This document shows, piece by piece, positions 22,134 to 30,990 of a DNA stretch of 30,990 nucleotides (position 1 is its first letter; the number at the start of each line of letters is the position of its first letter). This DNA comes from Chloroflexota bacterium (GTDB taxonomy: Bacteria; Chloroflexota; Anaerolineae; Caldilineales; Caldilineaceae). The notes below the pieces were generated by a model, which was not told where the DNA came from, made no database searches, and saw only the letters and a list, made by a program, of their open reading frames with translations. Where the stretch lies: NCBI GenBank assembly GCA_003451595.1, contig DMDA01000027.1, positions 45,972-76,961 on the forward strand, read 5' to 3'. Made by a program: the position numbers and the translations under genes.

Positions 22134-24695
22134 CTATTCTTGATCTCTACGCAGCCGCTGCACTTCCTCCTCCAACCGGCGCAGTTGAGTGCGCAACTCT
22201 TGCAGCTGCTTTTGTTGTGTGCTCTCGGCGGATGCGCCGGCCTTGCGCAGTGTGTCGGCTGCACGGCGGGCGACGACAGCTTCTTGCCGCGCGCGCCCGC
22301 GGGCAAATTGCTCCAACGCGGGAATGGCTTCGGTGGCGCCCAACGTCGCCAACCCACGTGCAGCAGCCACCGCCACCTGGTAGACCGGGTCGCGCAGCAA
22401 CGCCAGCAATGCCTCGGCGATGCGCGTGCGCGCGGGCTTCTCGACATGTCTGCCCAGCTCGGCCAGCGCGGGCACGGCAAATCGCCTGACGGCGTAGTCG
22501 CTGCCACCATAGCGCACCAGCGGCAGCAACACATCGATGGCGTCGGCGCGGCGCGTGGCGGTCAGTCCACGGATGGCGCCCACCTGTGCAAGACCATTGA
22601 GCGAGGGAGTGCGCGCTGCCGCAACAAGCAGATCGTAGGGGGCGTCCTCGCGCTGGGCGCCGAGAGCTTCATAAGCCGCCTGGGTTGCCAGCGGCGTCAA
22701 TCCTGCCTCCAATCGTTGCAGAATCGCGTTGCGCACGCCGACTTCCTGGTAGGCTCCTGCTGCCTTCAATACCTTTGGCAGGACGCGGGGATCACGCTCC
22801 GCCGCAATCAGCGCCGGAAAGCCAGCAGCGGCGATGGCGCTGTTTGCTTTGGCCAGAGACTGCGCCATTTCCACTCGCACGCCCCAGCAAGGCTCCAAAG
22901 CGTAGGCATCGAGAATTGCCTGGATGTTGGCGTGGCGCCCGGTGGCGGCCAATTCCTTGGCGGCGTGAATGCGCGCTAACACGGTCGGCCCGGCGGTTAA
23001 TTGACGGCGCAACAGATCGTCGCCGGGGTTGAAAGCGAGTTTGTGCAACACAGCGGCGTCGGGATCAAAGATCACCATCTCCGGCATCCGTGACATAGGG
23101 AACATGAAGACCTGATGCGGTTGATCGACGCAGAGGGACGCCGCATGTCGCTCGCCATCGATCCACCAGGCGACGGCGCTCTGGAAGAAAAAGACCGGAA
23201 CGCCCTCGGCCGCGTTGACCTGCTTTTGCTCGACCGTAAGCACACCGCGCCCTGCGTCCGCATCAAACTCGAAGCTCACCTGCAGATCGGGGTAGCCGGG
23301 TTGGTGAAACCACTGATCAAAGAAGCGCCCCAGGGCGCGGCCAGAATGTTTCTCCATGATCAGGCGGAAGTCGTCCGTTTCCACCACGCGCCCCTGGTAA
23401 GTGGCAAGATAATCGCGCACACCAGCCCAAAAGATGTCGTCGCCCAATTCGTGGCGCAGCGTGTGCAGTCGGCACGCTCCACCTGGATAGAGATGGTCAT
23501 CGTACATGTCCCAGGAAGACTGGAAGTGTCGATGCACAATGGGCCGACGATAGTCGTTGTCGGCTTCGGCAAAATAGGCGGTGGCGTGTTCGTAATAAAC
23601 GTAGAGCGCATCATCCTGGCTGTGATTGTCCTCGCGATAGACCTGCTCGATGTAGGTGGCCCACGACTCCTTCAGCCAGGCGTGGGCGAAATCGCGACAG
23701 ACGACGGCGTCGCCGAAGTAGCTGTGCGCCATCTCGTGGATGTTGACCGCATCGAGCAGCCACGTCCATTCATCGGCCAACGCCTCAGGAAGTACATAGC
23801 GTTCATCCCAACTGACCAGTGAGATGTTTTCCATCGCGCCAGACACGCCGGGTGCAGCCCACTGATAATACTTGGGATAAGGGAAAGGCAGGCCGAATTT
23901 CTCCGTCATCCAGGCCAACATTGGTTTGGTGCGACCGAAGCTGCGCAGCAGGTCATCGGCAGTGTGCAGCGGGCTGCAGAAGTAGGCAACCGGGATGCGC
24001 TTCTGACCATCATCAAATTCGCCATCGTCGAAGCGGACAAAGTCACCCACGGCAAAGCAAAGAAGATAGCTGGGGCAACGTTGCTCGAGCCGCCAATGTG
24101 CGGTCTTTGTGCCATCGTCATGTGTACTTTCCTTCACCAGATACCCGTTTGCCAGGATGGTAAAGCGGGCTTCGGTGCACAGGCGGATGTCGAGCGTCGT
24201 GCGTACATTGGGCAGGTCGATACAGGGCAGCCAATGGCGGGCGCGTTCTGTCTCGTGGTCGGTGACGGCGTACCAGGGCATGTCAGGATAGGCGGTGTGC
24301 GGCTGCGAGAAATAAAGGCCAGCAACCGGGCGCTCGACTGCGTAGTAGATGGCGACGCGTCGCTCCTCCCCTGGCGTAAAGGGCGTCTCCCAGCGAATCA
24401 CTAGCGACTTGCCGTTGTTGCGCCACGTCAAGTCGCGTCCATCGGCATCCACGACCGCCGTGACAGCCAGATCGACCGCGTCGAGAGTGAGCGTGCGCAT
24501 CTGCGCGCGCCGCGCCACGACCGTGTGCGTAACTACGCCCACCGCGCGTTGGGCGGCAAGATCGAGGGCAAGATCGATATCCAGATGTAGTGGCTCTAGC
24601 CCAAGATCGGGCGGGTATTGTGCCACGGTAATTGTGGGGTCGAAGGGTGAATCTTCCAGCGTGTGATGGCGCCAACGGCGAAAATCTTGCGGCAT
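22134..24695 (-). CDS. M1-family metallo-aminopeptidase with HEAT-like C-terminal tail
   Basis: An 853-residue zinc aminopeptidase that removes N-terminal residues from peptides. The N-terminal beta-saddle is followed by the exopeptidase motif GAMEN (286-290) and the zinc site HEMAH-x18-E (His320, Glu321, His324, Glu343; NIHEMAHSYFG and WLKESWATY), then the helical PGYPDLQVSF region. From about residue 560 helical repeats of HEAT type follow (VRVEMAQSLAKAN, PALIAAERDP, YAVRRFAVPALAELG, YQVAVAAARGLATLGA). The last 35 residues form a charged coiled coil (QQKQLQELRTQLRRLEEEVQRL). GGAG lies about 8 bases before the ATG at 24695, so this was preferred to 24752. No signal peptide is seen; it is probably cytoplasmic. 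Confidence 0.9.
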   Translation of the reverse strand: MPQDFRRWRHHTLEDSPFDPTITVAQYPPDLGLEPLHLDIDLALDLAAQRAVGVVTHTVVARRAQMRTLTLDAVDLAVTAVVDADGRDLTWRNNGKSLVIRWETPFTPGEERRVAIYYAVERPVAGLYFSQPHTAYPDMPWYAVTDHETERARHWLPCIDLPNVRTTLDIRLCTEARFTILANGYLVKESTHDDGTKTAHWRLEQRCPSYLLCFAVGDFVRFDDGEFDDGQKRIPVAYFCSPLHTADDLLRSFGRTKPMLAWMTEKFGLPFPYPKYYQWAAPGVSGAMENISLVSWDERYVLPEALADEWTWLLDAVNIHEMAHSYFGDAVVCRDFAHAWLKESWATYIEQVYREDNHSQDDALYVYYEHATAYFAEADNDYRRPIVHRHFQSSWDMYDDHLYPGGACRLHTLRHELGDDIFWAGVRDYLATYQGRVVETDDFRLIMEKHSGRALGRFFDQWFHQPGYPDLQVSFEFDADAGRGVLTVEQKQVNAAEGVPVFFFQSAVAWWIDGERHAASLCVDQPHQVFMFPMSRMPEMVIFDPDAAVLHKLAFNPGDDLLRRQLTAGPTVLARIHAAKELAATGRHANIQAILDAYALEPCWGVRVEMAQSLAKANSAIAAAGFPALIAAERDPRVLPKVLKAAGAYQEVGVRNAILQRLEAGLTPLATQAAYEALGAQREDAPYDLLVAAARTPSLNGLAQVGAIRGLTATRRADAIDVLLPLVRYGGSDYAVRRFAVPALAELGRHVEKPARTRIAEALLALLRDPVYQVAVAAARGLATLGATEAIPALEQFARGRARQEAVVARRAADTLRKAGASAESTQQKQLQELRTQLRRLEEEVQRLRRDQE

Positions 24696-24848
24696 AATCT
24701 TCTCCAAATCGTCATCGAGTCGGGTGTAGCGTTGCTCGATCCAGAGAATCATACAGACAGCCGAATCGAGTTGCGTACATTATGATATGAGAAAAATCAA
24801 TTGCCGAATTTTGGCGGCAAAGTCATCTAACAAACACGCAGGTTTTCT

Positions 24849-25886
24849 ATGTCGATCGATCAAAGAAAGGCGGATCACATCCGCATCAATGTTACGGAGA
24901 ATGTGCAGTTTCCTCACCTGACGACAGGCCTTGAGCGTTATCGGCTTGTTCACCAGGCGCTGCCCGAAGTTGACCTGGGCGATATCTGCCTTGATGTCGC
25001 GCTCTTTGGCAAACGCGTGCACACACCGCTGTTGATCAGTTCGATGACCGGCGGCACCGAGCAGGCCGCCTTCATCAACCGCAACCTGGCGGAGGCGGCG
25101 CAGGCGCAGCGCGTGGCGATGGGCGTTGGCAGCCAGCGCGCTGGCATCGAGCATGAGTCGGTGCGGCAGACTTTTCGCGTGCGCGACGTGGCGCCGGATG
25201 TGCTGCTCTTTGCTAACCTGGGCGCGGTGCAGTTCAACTATGGCTACACCGTCGACCAATGCCGCCGCGCGGTGGAGATGATCGACGCCGATGCGCTGAT
25301 CCTGCACCTCAATCCGCTGCAAGAGGCGGTGCAGCCCGAAGGCGATGTAAACTGGCGTGGGTTGCTCGCCAAGATCGCCGACGTATGCGCGCAGCTAGGC
25401 AAACCGGTGATCGTCAAAGAGGTCGGCTGGGGCATCAGCGCGCAGACGGCGCGACGGCTGATCGAGGCCGGCGTCAGCGCTATCGACGTGGCGGGGGCGG
25501 GCGGCACCTCGTGGAGCCAGGTGGAGATGCATCGCGCACCGAACGAGCGATTGCGACGCCTAGCGGGCGCGTTTGCCGACTGGGGTATACCGACGGCGGA
25601 GAGTCTGGTTGCTGCCGCACAGGTGCGCGCCGAACTTGGGCGCACCGATGTCCATTTGTTTGCCAGCGGCGGCATCCGCACCGGACAAGACATTGTCAAG
25701 TGCGTTGCGCTTGGCGCCGACCTGGTTGGGCTGGCGTCGCCCTTCCTCAAAGCCGCCATGGAATCCGCTGAAGCTGTTATCGAGGAGATGGAATTGCTGA
25801 CCGCCGAAGCGCGTATCGCCATGTTTTGCAGCGGCGCCGAGACAATCGCAGCGCTGCGTCAGCCAGGAGTGTTGGTGAGAGAATAA
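24849..25886 (+). CDS. fni: Type 2 isopentenyl-diphosphate delta-isomerase
   Basis: A 345-residue FMN- and NADPH-dependent TIM-barrel enzyme that interconverts IPP and DMAPP, the first step before prenyl chain growth. Signatures are RKADHIRI (6-13), TPLLISSMTGGTEQA, MGVGSQRAGIE, ANLGAVQ, the substrate motif HLNPLQEAVQPEGD (153-166), VKEVGWGIS, AGAGGTSW and FASGGIRTGQDI. All the expected motifs are present and the length is normal. It lies divergent from the aminopeptidase (gap 153 bases). The prenyl synthase follows on the same strand beyond the R2 repeat, and the two probably form an isoprenoid operon. Confidence 0.95.
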   Translation: MSIDQRKADHIRINVTENVQFPHLTTGLERYRLVHQALPEVDLGDICLDVALFGKRVHTPLLISSMTGGTEQAAFINRNLAEAAQAQRVAMGVGSQRAGIEHESVRQTFRVRDVAPDVLLFANLGAVQFNYGYTVDQCRRAVEMIDADALILHLNPLQEAVQPEGDVNWRGLLAKIADVCAQLGKPVIVKEVGWGISAQTARRLIEAGVSAIDVAGAGGTSWSQVEMHRAPNERLRRLAGAFADWGIPTAESLVAAAQVRAELGRTDVHLFASGGIRTGQDIVKCVALGADLVGLASPFLKAAMESAEAVIEEMELLTAEARIAMFCSGAETIAALRQPGVLVRE

Positions 25887-25888
25887 TT

Positions 25889-26004
25889 GAGATTGGAGAT
25901 TGGAGATTGGAGATTGACGCGCTTCTGTGCGAAAAGAGACTCTCCAATCTCTAATCTCCAATCTCCTAATCTCCAATCTCCTAATCTCCAATCTCCTAAT
26001 CTCC
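25889..26004. repeat. Heptad inverted repeat, copy R2
   Basis: The left arm (25889-25917) is four units of GAGATTGGAGATTG type, followed by a spacer of about 22 bases. The right arm (25940-26004) has about nine CAATCTC/TAATCTC units. It starts 3 bases after the fni stop and ends shortly before the ribosome site (AAGGA, 26010-26014) of the prenyl synthase. Confidence 0.85.
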
Positions 26005-26021
26005 GTCTAAAAGGATTGTTT

Positions 26022-27047
26022 ATGTTGAACGATTTTTCTGAACGCTGGTTGCCCGTGCTGGAAGCAGAGATGCGCACGGTGCTGGCAGGGGGCGAGGCAG
26101 CGACGGCGGTGCATTATGGCATGATGCACTATCACATGGGGTGGGTCGATGCCGCGTTGCAGCCGGTGAACCTGCCGGCGGGCAAGCGACTGCGACCATT
26201 GCTCTGCCTGATGGCGTGCGAGGCAGTCGGCGGCGATGCTGCGCAGGCTGTTCCCGCTGCGGCGGCTTTGGAGATTTTGCACAACTTTTCCCTAGTCCAT
26301 GATGACATCGAGGACGGCGATGAAACGCGGCGGCATCGCCCGACGGTGTGGAAGGTGTGGGGCGCACCGCAGGCGATCAACGTGGGCGATGCCATGTTTG
26401 CGCTGGCGTTTGCGGCGATGCAGCGGCTGCCGATGCGGGGTGTCACCGCGGACATCACGTTGGCGGCGCTGCGCATTTTCACCGAGATGTGTGTGGCGCT
26501 CACCGAGGGGCAGCACCTCGACATGAGCTTTGAGCAGAGCGACCGCGTGACTGTCGACGAGTACCTGCGCATGATCCAGGGCAAGACCGCGGCGCTGATC
26601 GGCGCCAGCGTTGCGATTGGCGGCTTGATCGGCGGCGCCGCGCCCGGCGTCGATGAGGCGCTGCGGCGGTTTGGGCAATCGATCGGGCTGGCCTTTCAGA
26701 TTCAGGACGACATGCTCGGCATTTGGGGCGACCCGGCGGTGACGGGTAAGGCGGCTGGCAACGACATCCTGCGCCGCAAGAAAAGCCTGCCGATGCTGCA
26801 CGCGCTCAGCAACAGCGTGACTGGCGCAAGGTTTGCCGACCTTCTGAACCGCCCGGGGTTTGGTGAGGCAGATCTGCCCGAAGCGTTGCAGTTGCTGGCA
26901 GCTGCTGGTTCGCAGGAATTTGCCACGGCACAGATGAACGCGTTTTATGCTGCCGGGCTGGATGCGCTGCGCCAGGCACTGGGCGACCGCGCCGAAAGCA
27001 GCCTGCTCTGGGCGACGGCACAGTGGCTGATGCAGCGTAACACGTAA
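26022..27047 (+). CDS. Polyprenyl (geranylgeranyl/farnesyl-type) diphosphate synthase
   Basis: A 341-residue all-helical enzyme that condenses IPP onto allylic diphosphates. The first Asp-rich motif is DDIED (94-98) in LVHDDIEDGDETRRHRP. The second is QDDMLGIWGD (228-237). A KRLRPLLCL segment binds diphosphate, and TAALIGAS lies in helix H. A Phe at position -5 from the first motif and no insertion within it suggest an archaeal-like type making C15-C20 products; exact chain length cannot be read. The ATG at 26022 follows AAGGA; a longer in-frame start would run through the R2 repeat. It is the probable second gene of an isoprenoid operon with fni. Confidence 0.9.
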   Translation: MLNDFSERWLPVLEAEMRTVLAGGEAATAVHYGMMHYHMGWVDAALQPVNLPAGKRLRPLLCLMACEAVGGDAAQAVPAAAALEILHNFSLVHDDIEDGDETRRHRPTVWKVWGAPQAINVGDAMFALAFAAMQRLPMRGVTADITLAALRIFTEMCVALTEGQHLDMSFEQSDRVTVDEYLRMIQGKTAALIGASVAIGGLIGGAAPGVDEALRRFGQSIGLAFQIQDDMLGIWGDPAVTGKAAGNDILRRKKSLPMLHALSNSVTGARFADLLNRPGFGEADLPEALQLLAAAGSQEFATAQMNAFYAAGLDALRQALGDRAESSLLWATAQWLMQRNT

Positions 27048-27067
27048 AGGGTTGCGAGGGGCGAGGA

Positions 27068-27157
27068 ATCGACTGCGGAAGACGCGGATCGGGCGGATCG
27101 ACGCGGATCGTTCTTGATCCGCTTGAATCCGTCCGATCCGCGTCGTCCGCAGTCGAT
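27068..27157. repeat. Nested inverted repeat between convergent genes, probable bidirectional terminator
   Basis: The left arm 27068-27098 and right arm 27127-27157 pair at 29 of 31 positions. The 28-base loop contains a second perfect stem, GCGGATC/GATCCGC (27103-27109 with 27116-27122). It separates the prenyl synthase (stop 27047) and the E2 gene (stop 27168). No T tract follows on either side. The arms carry GCGGATCG units, a different repeat from the GAGATTR family. Confidence 0.8.
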
Positions 27158-27167
27158 CGGACTTTAC

Positions 27168-28736
27168 TTAAGCAGCGTAGCCTTCAAGATGCTTTTTCAC
27201 CGCAGCGCAGAAGGCGTCGGCGGTGGCGCCGTCGAGCACGCGGTGGTCGTAGCTGAAGCCAAGCGTCGTCATCGGCTTGAAGGTCAGGTAGTCGCCCAGG
27301 TTGGGTTCGAGCGGGTGACCGTTGCTGACGACGACCGCTCGCTTCTCCACTGCGCCGACGCCCAGGATGCCGACCTGCGGCTGCACGATGATCGGCGTCT
27401 GGAAGCGGCTGCCCGAGGTGCCGTAGTTACTCAGCGTGAAGGTGCCATCCGCCAGGTCTTCCTGCTTCAGCTCGTTCTTGCGGGCGCGATCCGCCAGTTC
27501 ATTGACGGCGCGCGCAATCCCCATCAGGTTGAGGTCGCCAGCGTTTTTGATCACCGGCACGATCAGCCCGCCGATGCCGTAAGGATCCATCGGCAACGCC
27601 GTCGCCATCCCAATATTATAGACGCGCTTGATAATCACGCCGTCATCGGTCCAGGTGGCGTTGGCGGCGGGCACAGCTTTGAGACCGGCTACGATCGCCT
27701 CCACGAAATAGGCGGTGATCGTGAGATTGACGCCAGCGGCGGCGAATTCTTTCTTGTGCGCTGCGCGATGCTGGAGCACGGCGCTCATGTCCACATCCCA
27801 CATCGTGGTGACATGCGGCGCCGAGAAGAGGCTCTGCGCCGTGTTGCGGGCGACGGCCGCGCGCATCCGCGAGAGCTTGACCAACTCCTCGCCGGGTTTG
27901 AGCTGCGTCGGTGCGGGGGCGGCAGCCGGTTTCGGTGCAGCAGCCACAGGTGTAGCCGCCGCAGGTGCAACAGCCGGCGGCGGCGCTGCAGGTTGCACGG
28001 GTGCAGGCGCTGCGGTCTCGCTGCGCACGCCTCGCTCCTTGCCTCTCACAAACGCTGGCTCAATGCGCACTGATTTTCCGGCGGCGCGGCTGGCGGCAGC
28101 GCTGAGCACATCGTAGACGGTCAGCGTGCTCAGCGGGCGGTCGCCGGCGATCTCGCGCAGGTTGATGTTATGTTCGGCGGCGGCGCGGCGCACAGCCAGG
28201 CTTGCTTCGTCCGCCAGATCGCCAGGCAGCGCGGCTGGGATGGCAGGTGCAGCGGTGGCGGCGAGCACGTCTTGCTTGGTGATCTGGCCGCCGGGGCCAG
28301 TGCCGGCCACGCTCGCCAGATCGACGCCCTTGTCGGCGGCCACGCGCTTCGCCACGGGGGACGCCTTGACGCTGGCGCTTTCGGCTGTCGTGCTGGCGGC
28401 TGTCGTGCTGGCGGCTGTTGCGCTCTTGGCTGTCGTGCTGGCGCTTGCTGGCGCCGCTGGCGCTTCTGCAACAGCGGGTCTATCGCCGACGCTTTCACCC
28501 GCCTGGCCGATGTAGCCCATCACAGCGGAAACCGGTGCAAGCTCGCCGTCGCGGAAATTGATCTTGAGCAGGACGCCGGACGCCGGCGCCTGGATTTCGG
28601 TGTCAACTTTGTCGGTGGCGACTTCGAGGAGCACGTCGCCGGCGTTGACGGCGTCGCCGACAGCAACGCGCCAGCGGTTGATAGTGACATCGGCAACGCC
28701 TTCGCCCAAGTCGGGCAGCCTGATTTCTGTAGCCAT
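27168..28736 (-). CDS. 2-oxoacid dehydrogenase E2 (dihydrolipoamide acyltransferase)
   Basis: A 522-residue core subunit that transfers acyl groups from lipoamide to CoA. The lipoyl domain (about 1-80) carries Lys43 in TDKVDTE. An Ala/Ser/Thr-rich linker leads to a peripheral-subunit-binding segment at 125-160 (ASPVAKRVAADKGVDLASV), then a second similar segment at 177-214 (AVRRAAAEHNINLREIAGD). A long Pro/Ala linker (about 240-280) follows, then the catalytic domain from about 283 with HRVLDG (His498, Asp502). E1beta precedes it by 9 bases with GGGGAG for translation. The substrate may be pyruvate, acetoin or branched-chain 2-oxoacids; the E1 sequences suggest pyruvate or acetoin. The E3 gene is not in the window. 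Confidence 0.9.
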   Translation of the reverse strand: MATEIRLPDLGEGVADVTINRWRVAVGDAVNAGDVLLEVATDKVDTEIQAPASGVLLKINFRDGELAPVSAVMGYIGQAGESVGDRPAVAEAPAAPASASTTAKSATAASTTAASTTAESASVKASPVAKRVAADKGVDLASVAGTGPGGQITKQDVLAATAAPAIPAALPGDLADEASLAVRRAAAEHNINLREIAGDRPLSTLTVYDVLSAAASRAAGKSVRIEPAFVRGKERGVRSETAAPAPVQPAAPPPAVAPAAATPVAAAPKPAAAPAPTQLKPGEELVKLSRMRAAVARNTAQSLFSAPHVTTMWDVDMSAVLQHRAAHKKEFAAAGVNLTITAYFVEAIVAGLKAVPAANATWTDDGVIIKRVYNIGMATALPMDPYGIGGLIVPVIKNAGDLNLMGIARAVNELADRARKNELKQEDLADGTFTLSNYGTSGSRFQTPIIVQPQVGILGVGAVEKRAVVVSNGHPLEPNLGDYLTFKPMTTLGFSYDHRVLDGATADAFCAAVKKHLEGYAA

Positions 28737-28745
28737 GATCTCCCC

Positions 28746-29729
28746 TTATCTCAGCATTTCCAGCACAGCGGCTTTGATGTTCTTTTTCCAGGGCAACAAC
28801 TCTTCTTCCAGTGGCTTGGAAACCGGAATCGAGGCTGGCACCATGCCCAGGCGTCGTGCGGGCGCCTTGAGCAGGTAGGGCGCTTCTTCGTAGGCGCGTG
28901 CAACGATCTCGGCGCCGATGCCGGCGTTAGCCTGCGATTCGTGCACCGCCAGCAGCCGTCCAGTCTTGGCAACCGAGGTGAGCACCGTCTCCATATCTAG
29001 TGGCGTGATGCTGCGCAGATCGACCACCTCGATGTCGATGCCGTGCTCGGCTTTGAGTTCTTCGGCGGCTTCCAGCGCCTGCAGCAGGTTGTAGCTGAAG
29101 GTGGCAAGGGTCAAATCCTTGCCTTCACGCTTGATGTCGGCTTTGCCGATCGGCACGGTGTATTCCTCTTCGGCGTCGGGCATGTCGCCGCGCGTGAAGT
29201 AGAGCATCTTGTGTTCAAGGAAGAGCACCGGGTTGTCGTCGCGGATCGCCGAGATGAGCAGTCCCTTGGCGTCGTAGGGGGTGGCGGGCGCCACCACCTT
29301 GATGCCGGGGAATTGCGCAAAAACACTTTCCACGCTGGCGCTATGTTGCGAACCGTAGCGTTTGCCGCCGCCCTGCTGGCCGCGGATCACCATCGGCACG
29401 TGGAGCAGCCCGCCGGTCATGTAATGCATCCGCGCAGCCTGGTTGAAGATCTGGTCGGCGCAGACCAGGAAGAAATCCATGTACATCAGCTCGACGATTG
29501 GGCGCAGACCCACCATTGCGGCGCCGACGGCCATGCCCATGAAGCCCTGCTCGCTGATCGGCGTGTCGATGACGCGGCGTTCGCCAAATTCCTCCATCAG
29601 GTTGCGCGTCACGCGGAAGAGGCCGCCGTAGTGACCGATGTCCTCACCGATTAAAAATACGCGCTCGTCGCGACGCATCTCGTCGCGCATCGCCTCGTTG
29701 ATTGCTTGAATAAATGTCGTCTTGCGCAT
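28746..29729 (-). CDS. 2-oxoacid (pyruvate/acetoin-type) dehydrogenase E1 beta subunit
   Basis: A 327-residue subunit that, with E1alpha, forms the thiamine-diphosphate E1 heterotetramer. Signatures are FLIGEDIGHYGGLFRVT with the Glu that activates TPP, RVIDTPISEQGFMGMAVGAA, RPIVELMYMDF, GKRYGSQHSASVES and LAVHESQANAGIGAEI near the end. The length is standard. The gene lies between E1alpha (downstream repeat R3 in the gap) and E2 (9-base gap). The YGSQHS pattern and PISEQGF are typical of pyruvate/acetoin E1 rather than transketolase. Confidence 0.93.
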   Translation of the reverse strand: MRKTTFIQAINEAMRDEMRRDERVFLIGEDIGHYGGLFRVTRNLMEEFGERRVIDTPISEQGFMGMAVGAAMVGLRPIVELMYMDFFLVCADQIFNQAARMHYMTGGLLHVPMVIRGQQGGGKRYGSQHSASVESVFAQFPGIKVVAPATPYDAKGLLISAIRDDNPVLFLEHKMLYFTRGDMPDAEEEYTVPIGKADIKREGKDLTLATFSYNLLQALEAAEELKAEHGIDIEVVDLRSITPLDMETVLTSVAKTGRLLAVHESQANAGIGAEIVARAYEEAPYLLKAPARRLGMVPASIPVSKPLEEELLPWKKNIKAAVLEMLR

Positions 29730-29749
29730 TGCTATTTTGTTCCTTGTGC

Positions 29750-29855
29750 AAGAGATTGGAAATCAGAGATTGGAGATTAGAGATTGGGGGCGCCTGCTCA
29801 CAGGCTCCGCTTCTCCCCCATCTTCCTTTCTCTTCCTATCTCAGTCTCTCCCTCT
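29750..29855. repeat. Heptad inverted repeat, copy R3 (degenerate)
   Basis: The left arm 29752-29788 is GAGATTGGAAATCAGAGATT-type units. The right arm (about 29812-29855: CTCCCCCATCTTCCTTTCTC and following) is less regular, pyrimidine-rich and only partly complementary. It lies in the gap between the E1alpha stop (29865) and the E1beta start (29729), so inside the operon. Confidence 0.65.
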
Positions 29856-29864
29856 GATCGTTGG

Positions 29865-30887
<1,023 letters not shown>

Positions 30888-30990
30888 GTTTTACATTCCT
30901 CACTCTTCTTCAGGTCTGGAGACCCAGGGTTTGAGGTTATTTTTCGGTGTCTATCACCTGGCCGCCAAACACGGCGCTTTTTTTGATTGA

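Noticed and set aside
24800..24819. TTGCCG/CGGCAA hairpin before fni as a riboswitch or terminator
   Set aside because: A 6-bp stem without a conserved motif or T tract, in a divergent promoter gap; no class of riboswitch is recognised.
30961..30985. T-run after a short GCCG/CGGC hairpin at the right end
   Set aside because: Only a 4-bp stem precedes the T tract and no plus-strand gene ends here; too weak to call a terminator.

Overview
The window is about 31 kb of GC-rich bacterial chromosome. It most resembles a thermophilic Chloroflexota (Caldilinea-like) genome: GC-rich codon use, a type 2 isopentenyl-diphosphate isomerase next to a polyprenyl synthase, an F420/FMN-type luciferase-like oxidoreductase, Ala/Pro-rich secreted lipoproteins, and a pyruvate/acetoin-type dehydrogenase with an Ala/Pro-rich E2. 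The assignment is inferred from gene content; no rRNA, tRNA or CRISPR array was seen.

Region 1 (1-8060) looks like an envelope redox/copper module. It holds a beta-propeller lipoprotein (cut by the left edge), a 5'-damaged Cys-motif gene, and a plus-strand operon of a PCYCGC lipoprotein, a DUF1573 protein and a CuA-cupredoxin/cytochrome c fusion. The DUF1573 gene has an in-frame TGA in a Gly-Cys-TGA-Pro-Pro context, followed by a hairpin matching the bacterial SECIS layout, so it is a strong selenoprotein candidate. The facing minus-strand operon encodes a Met-rich multicopper oxidase, an OmpR-type regulator, a histidine kinase and a membrane-bound hydrolase-like protein. A direct-repeat box (TGTGAA-N5-TGTGAA type) precedes the lipoprotein, the plus operon and the oxidase operon, which suggests a shared regulon, possibly of the encoded regulator.

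Region 2 (8266-11040) holds an rRNA pseudouridine synthase, cytidylate kinase and a luciferase-like oxidoreductase. Region 3 (11196-16818) is a likely catabolic operon: a D-2-hydroxyacid dehydrogenase-like protein and an amidohydrolase, each lacking a conserved active-site residue, then two ABC permeases and a solute-binding lipoprotein with no ATPase gene.

Region 4 (16819-24695, minus strand) holds a tRNA methylthiotransferase (MtaB), a previously easy-to-miss 40-residue membrane peptide, a GT4 glycosyltransferase, a secreted multi-domain LysM protein and an M1 aminopeptidase with a HEAT-like tail. Region 5 (24849-27047) is isoprenoid synthesis (fni and a prenyl synthase). Region 6 (27168-30887, minus) is E1alpha, E1beta and E2 of a 2-oxoacid dehydrogenase complex; the E2 has two peripheral-subunit-binding segments.

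A dispersed family of 7-8 bp GAGATTR repeats with complementary arms follows stop codons at four places, three of them between co-directional genes. A different, nested 31-bp inverted repeat separates regions 5 and 6.
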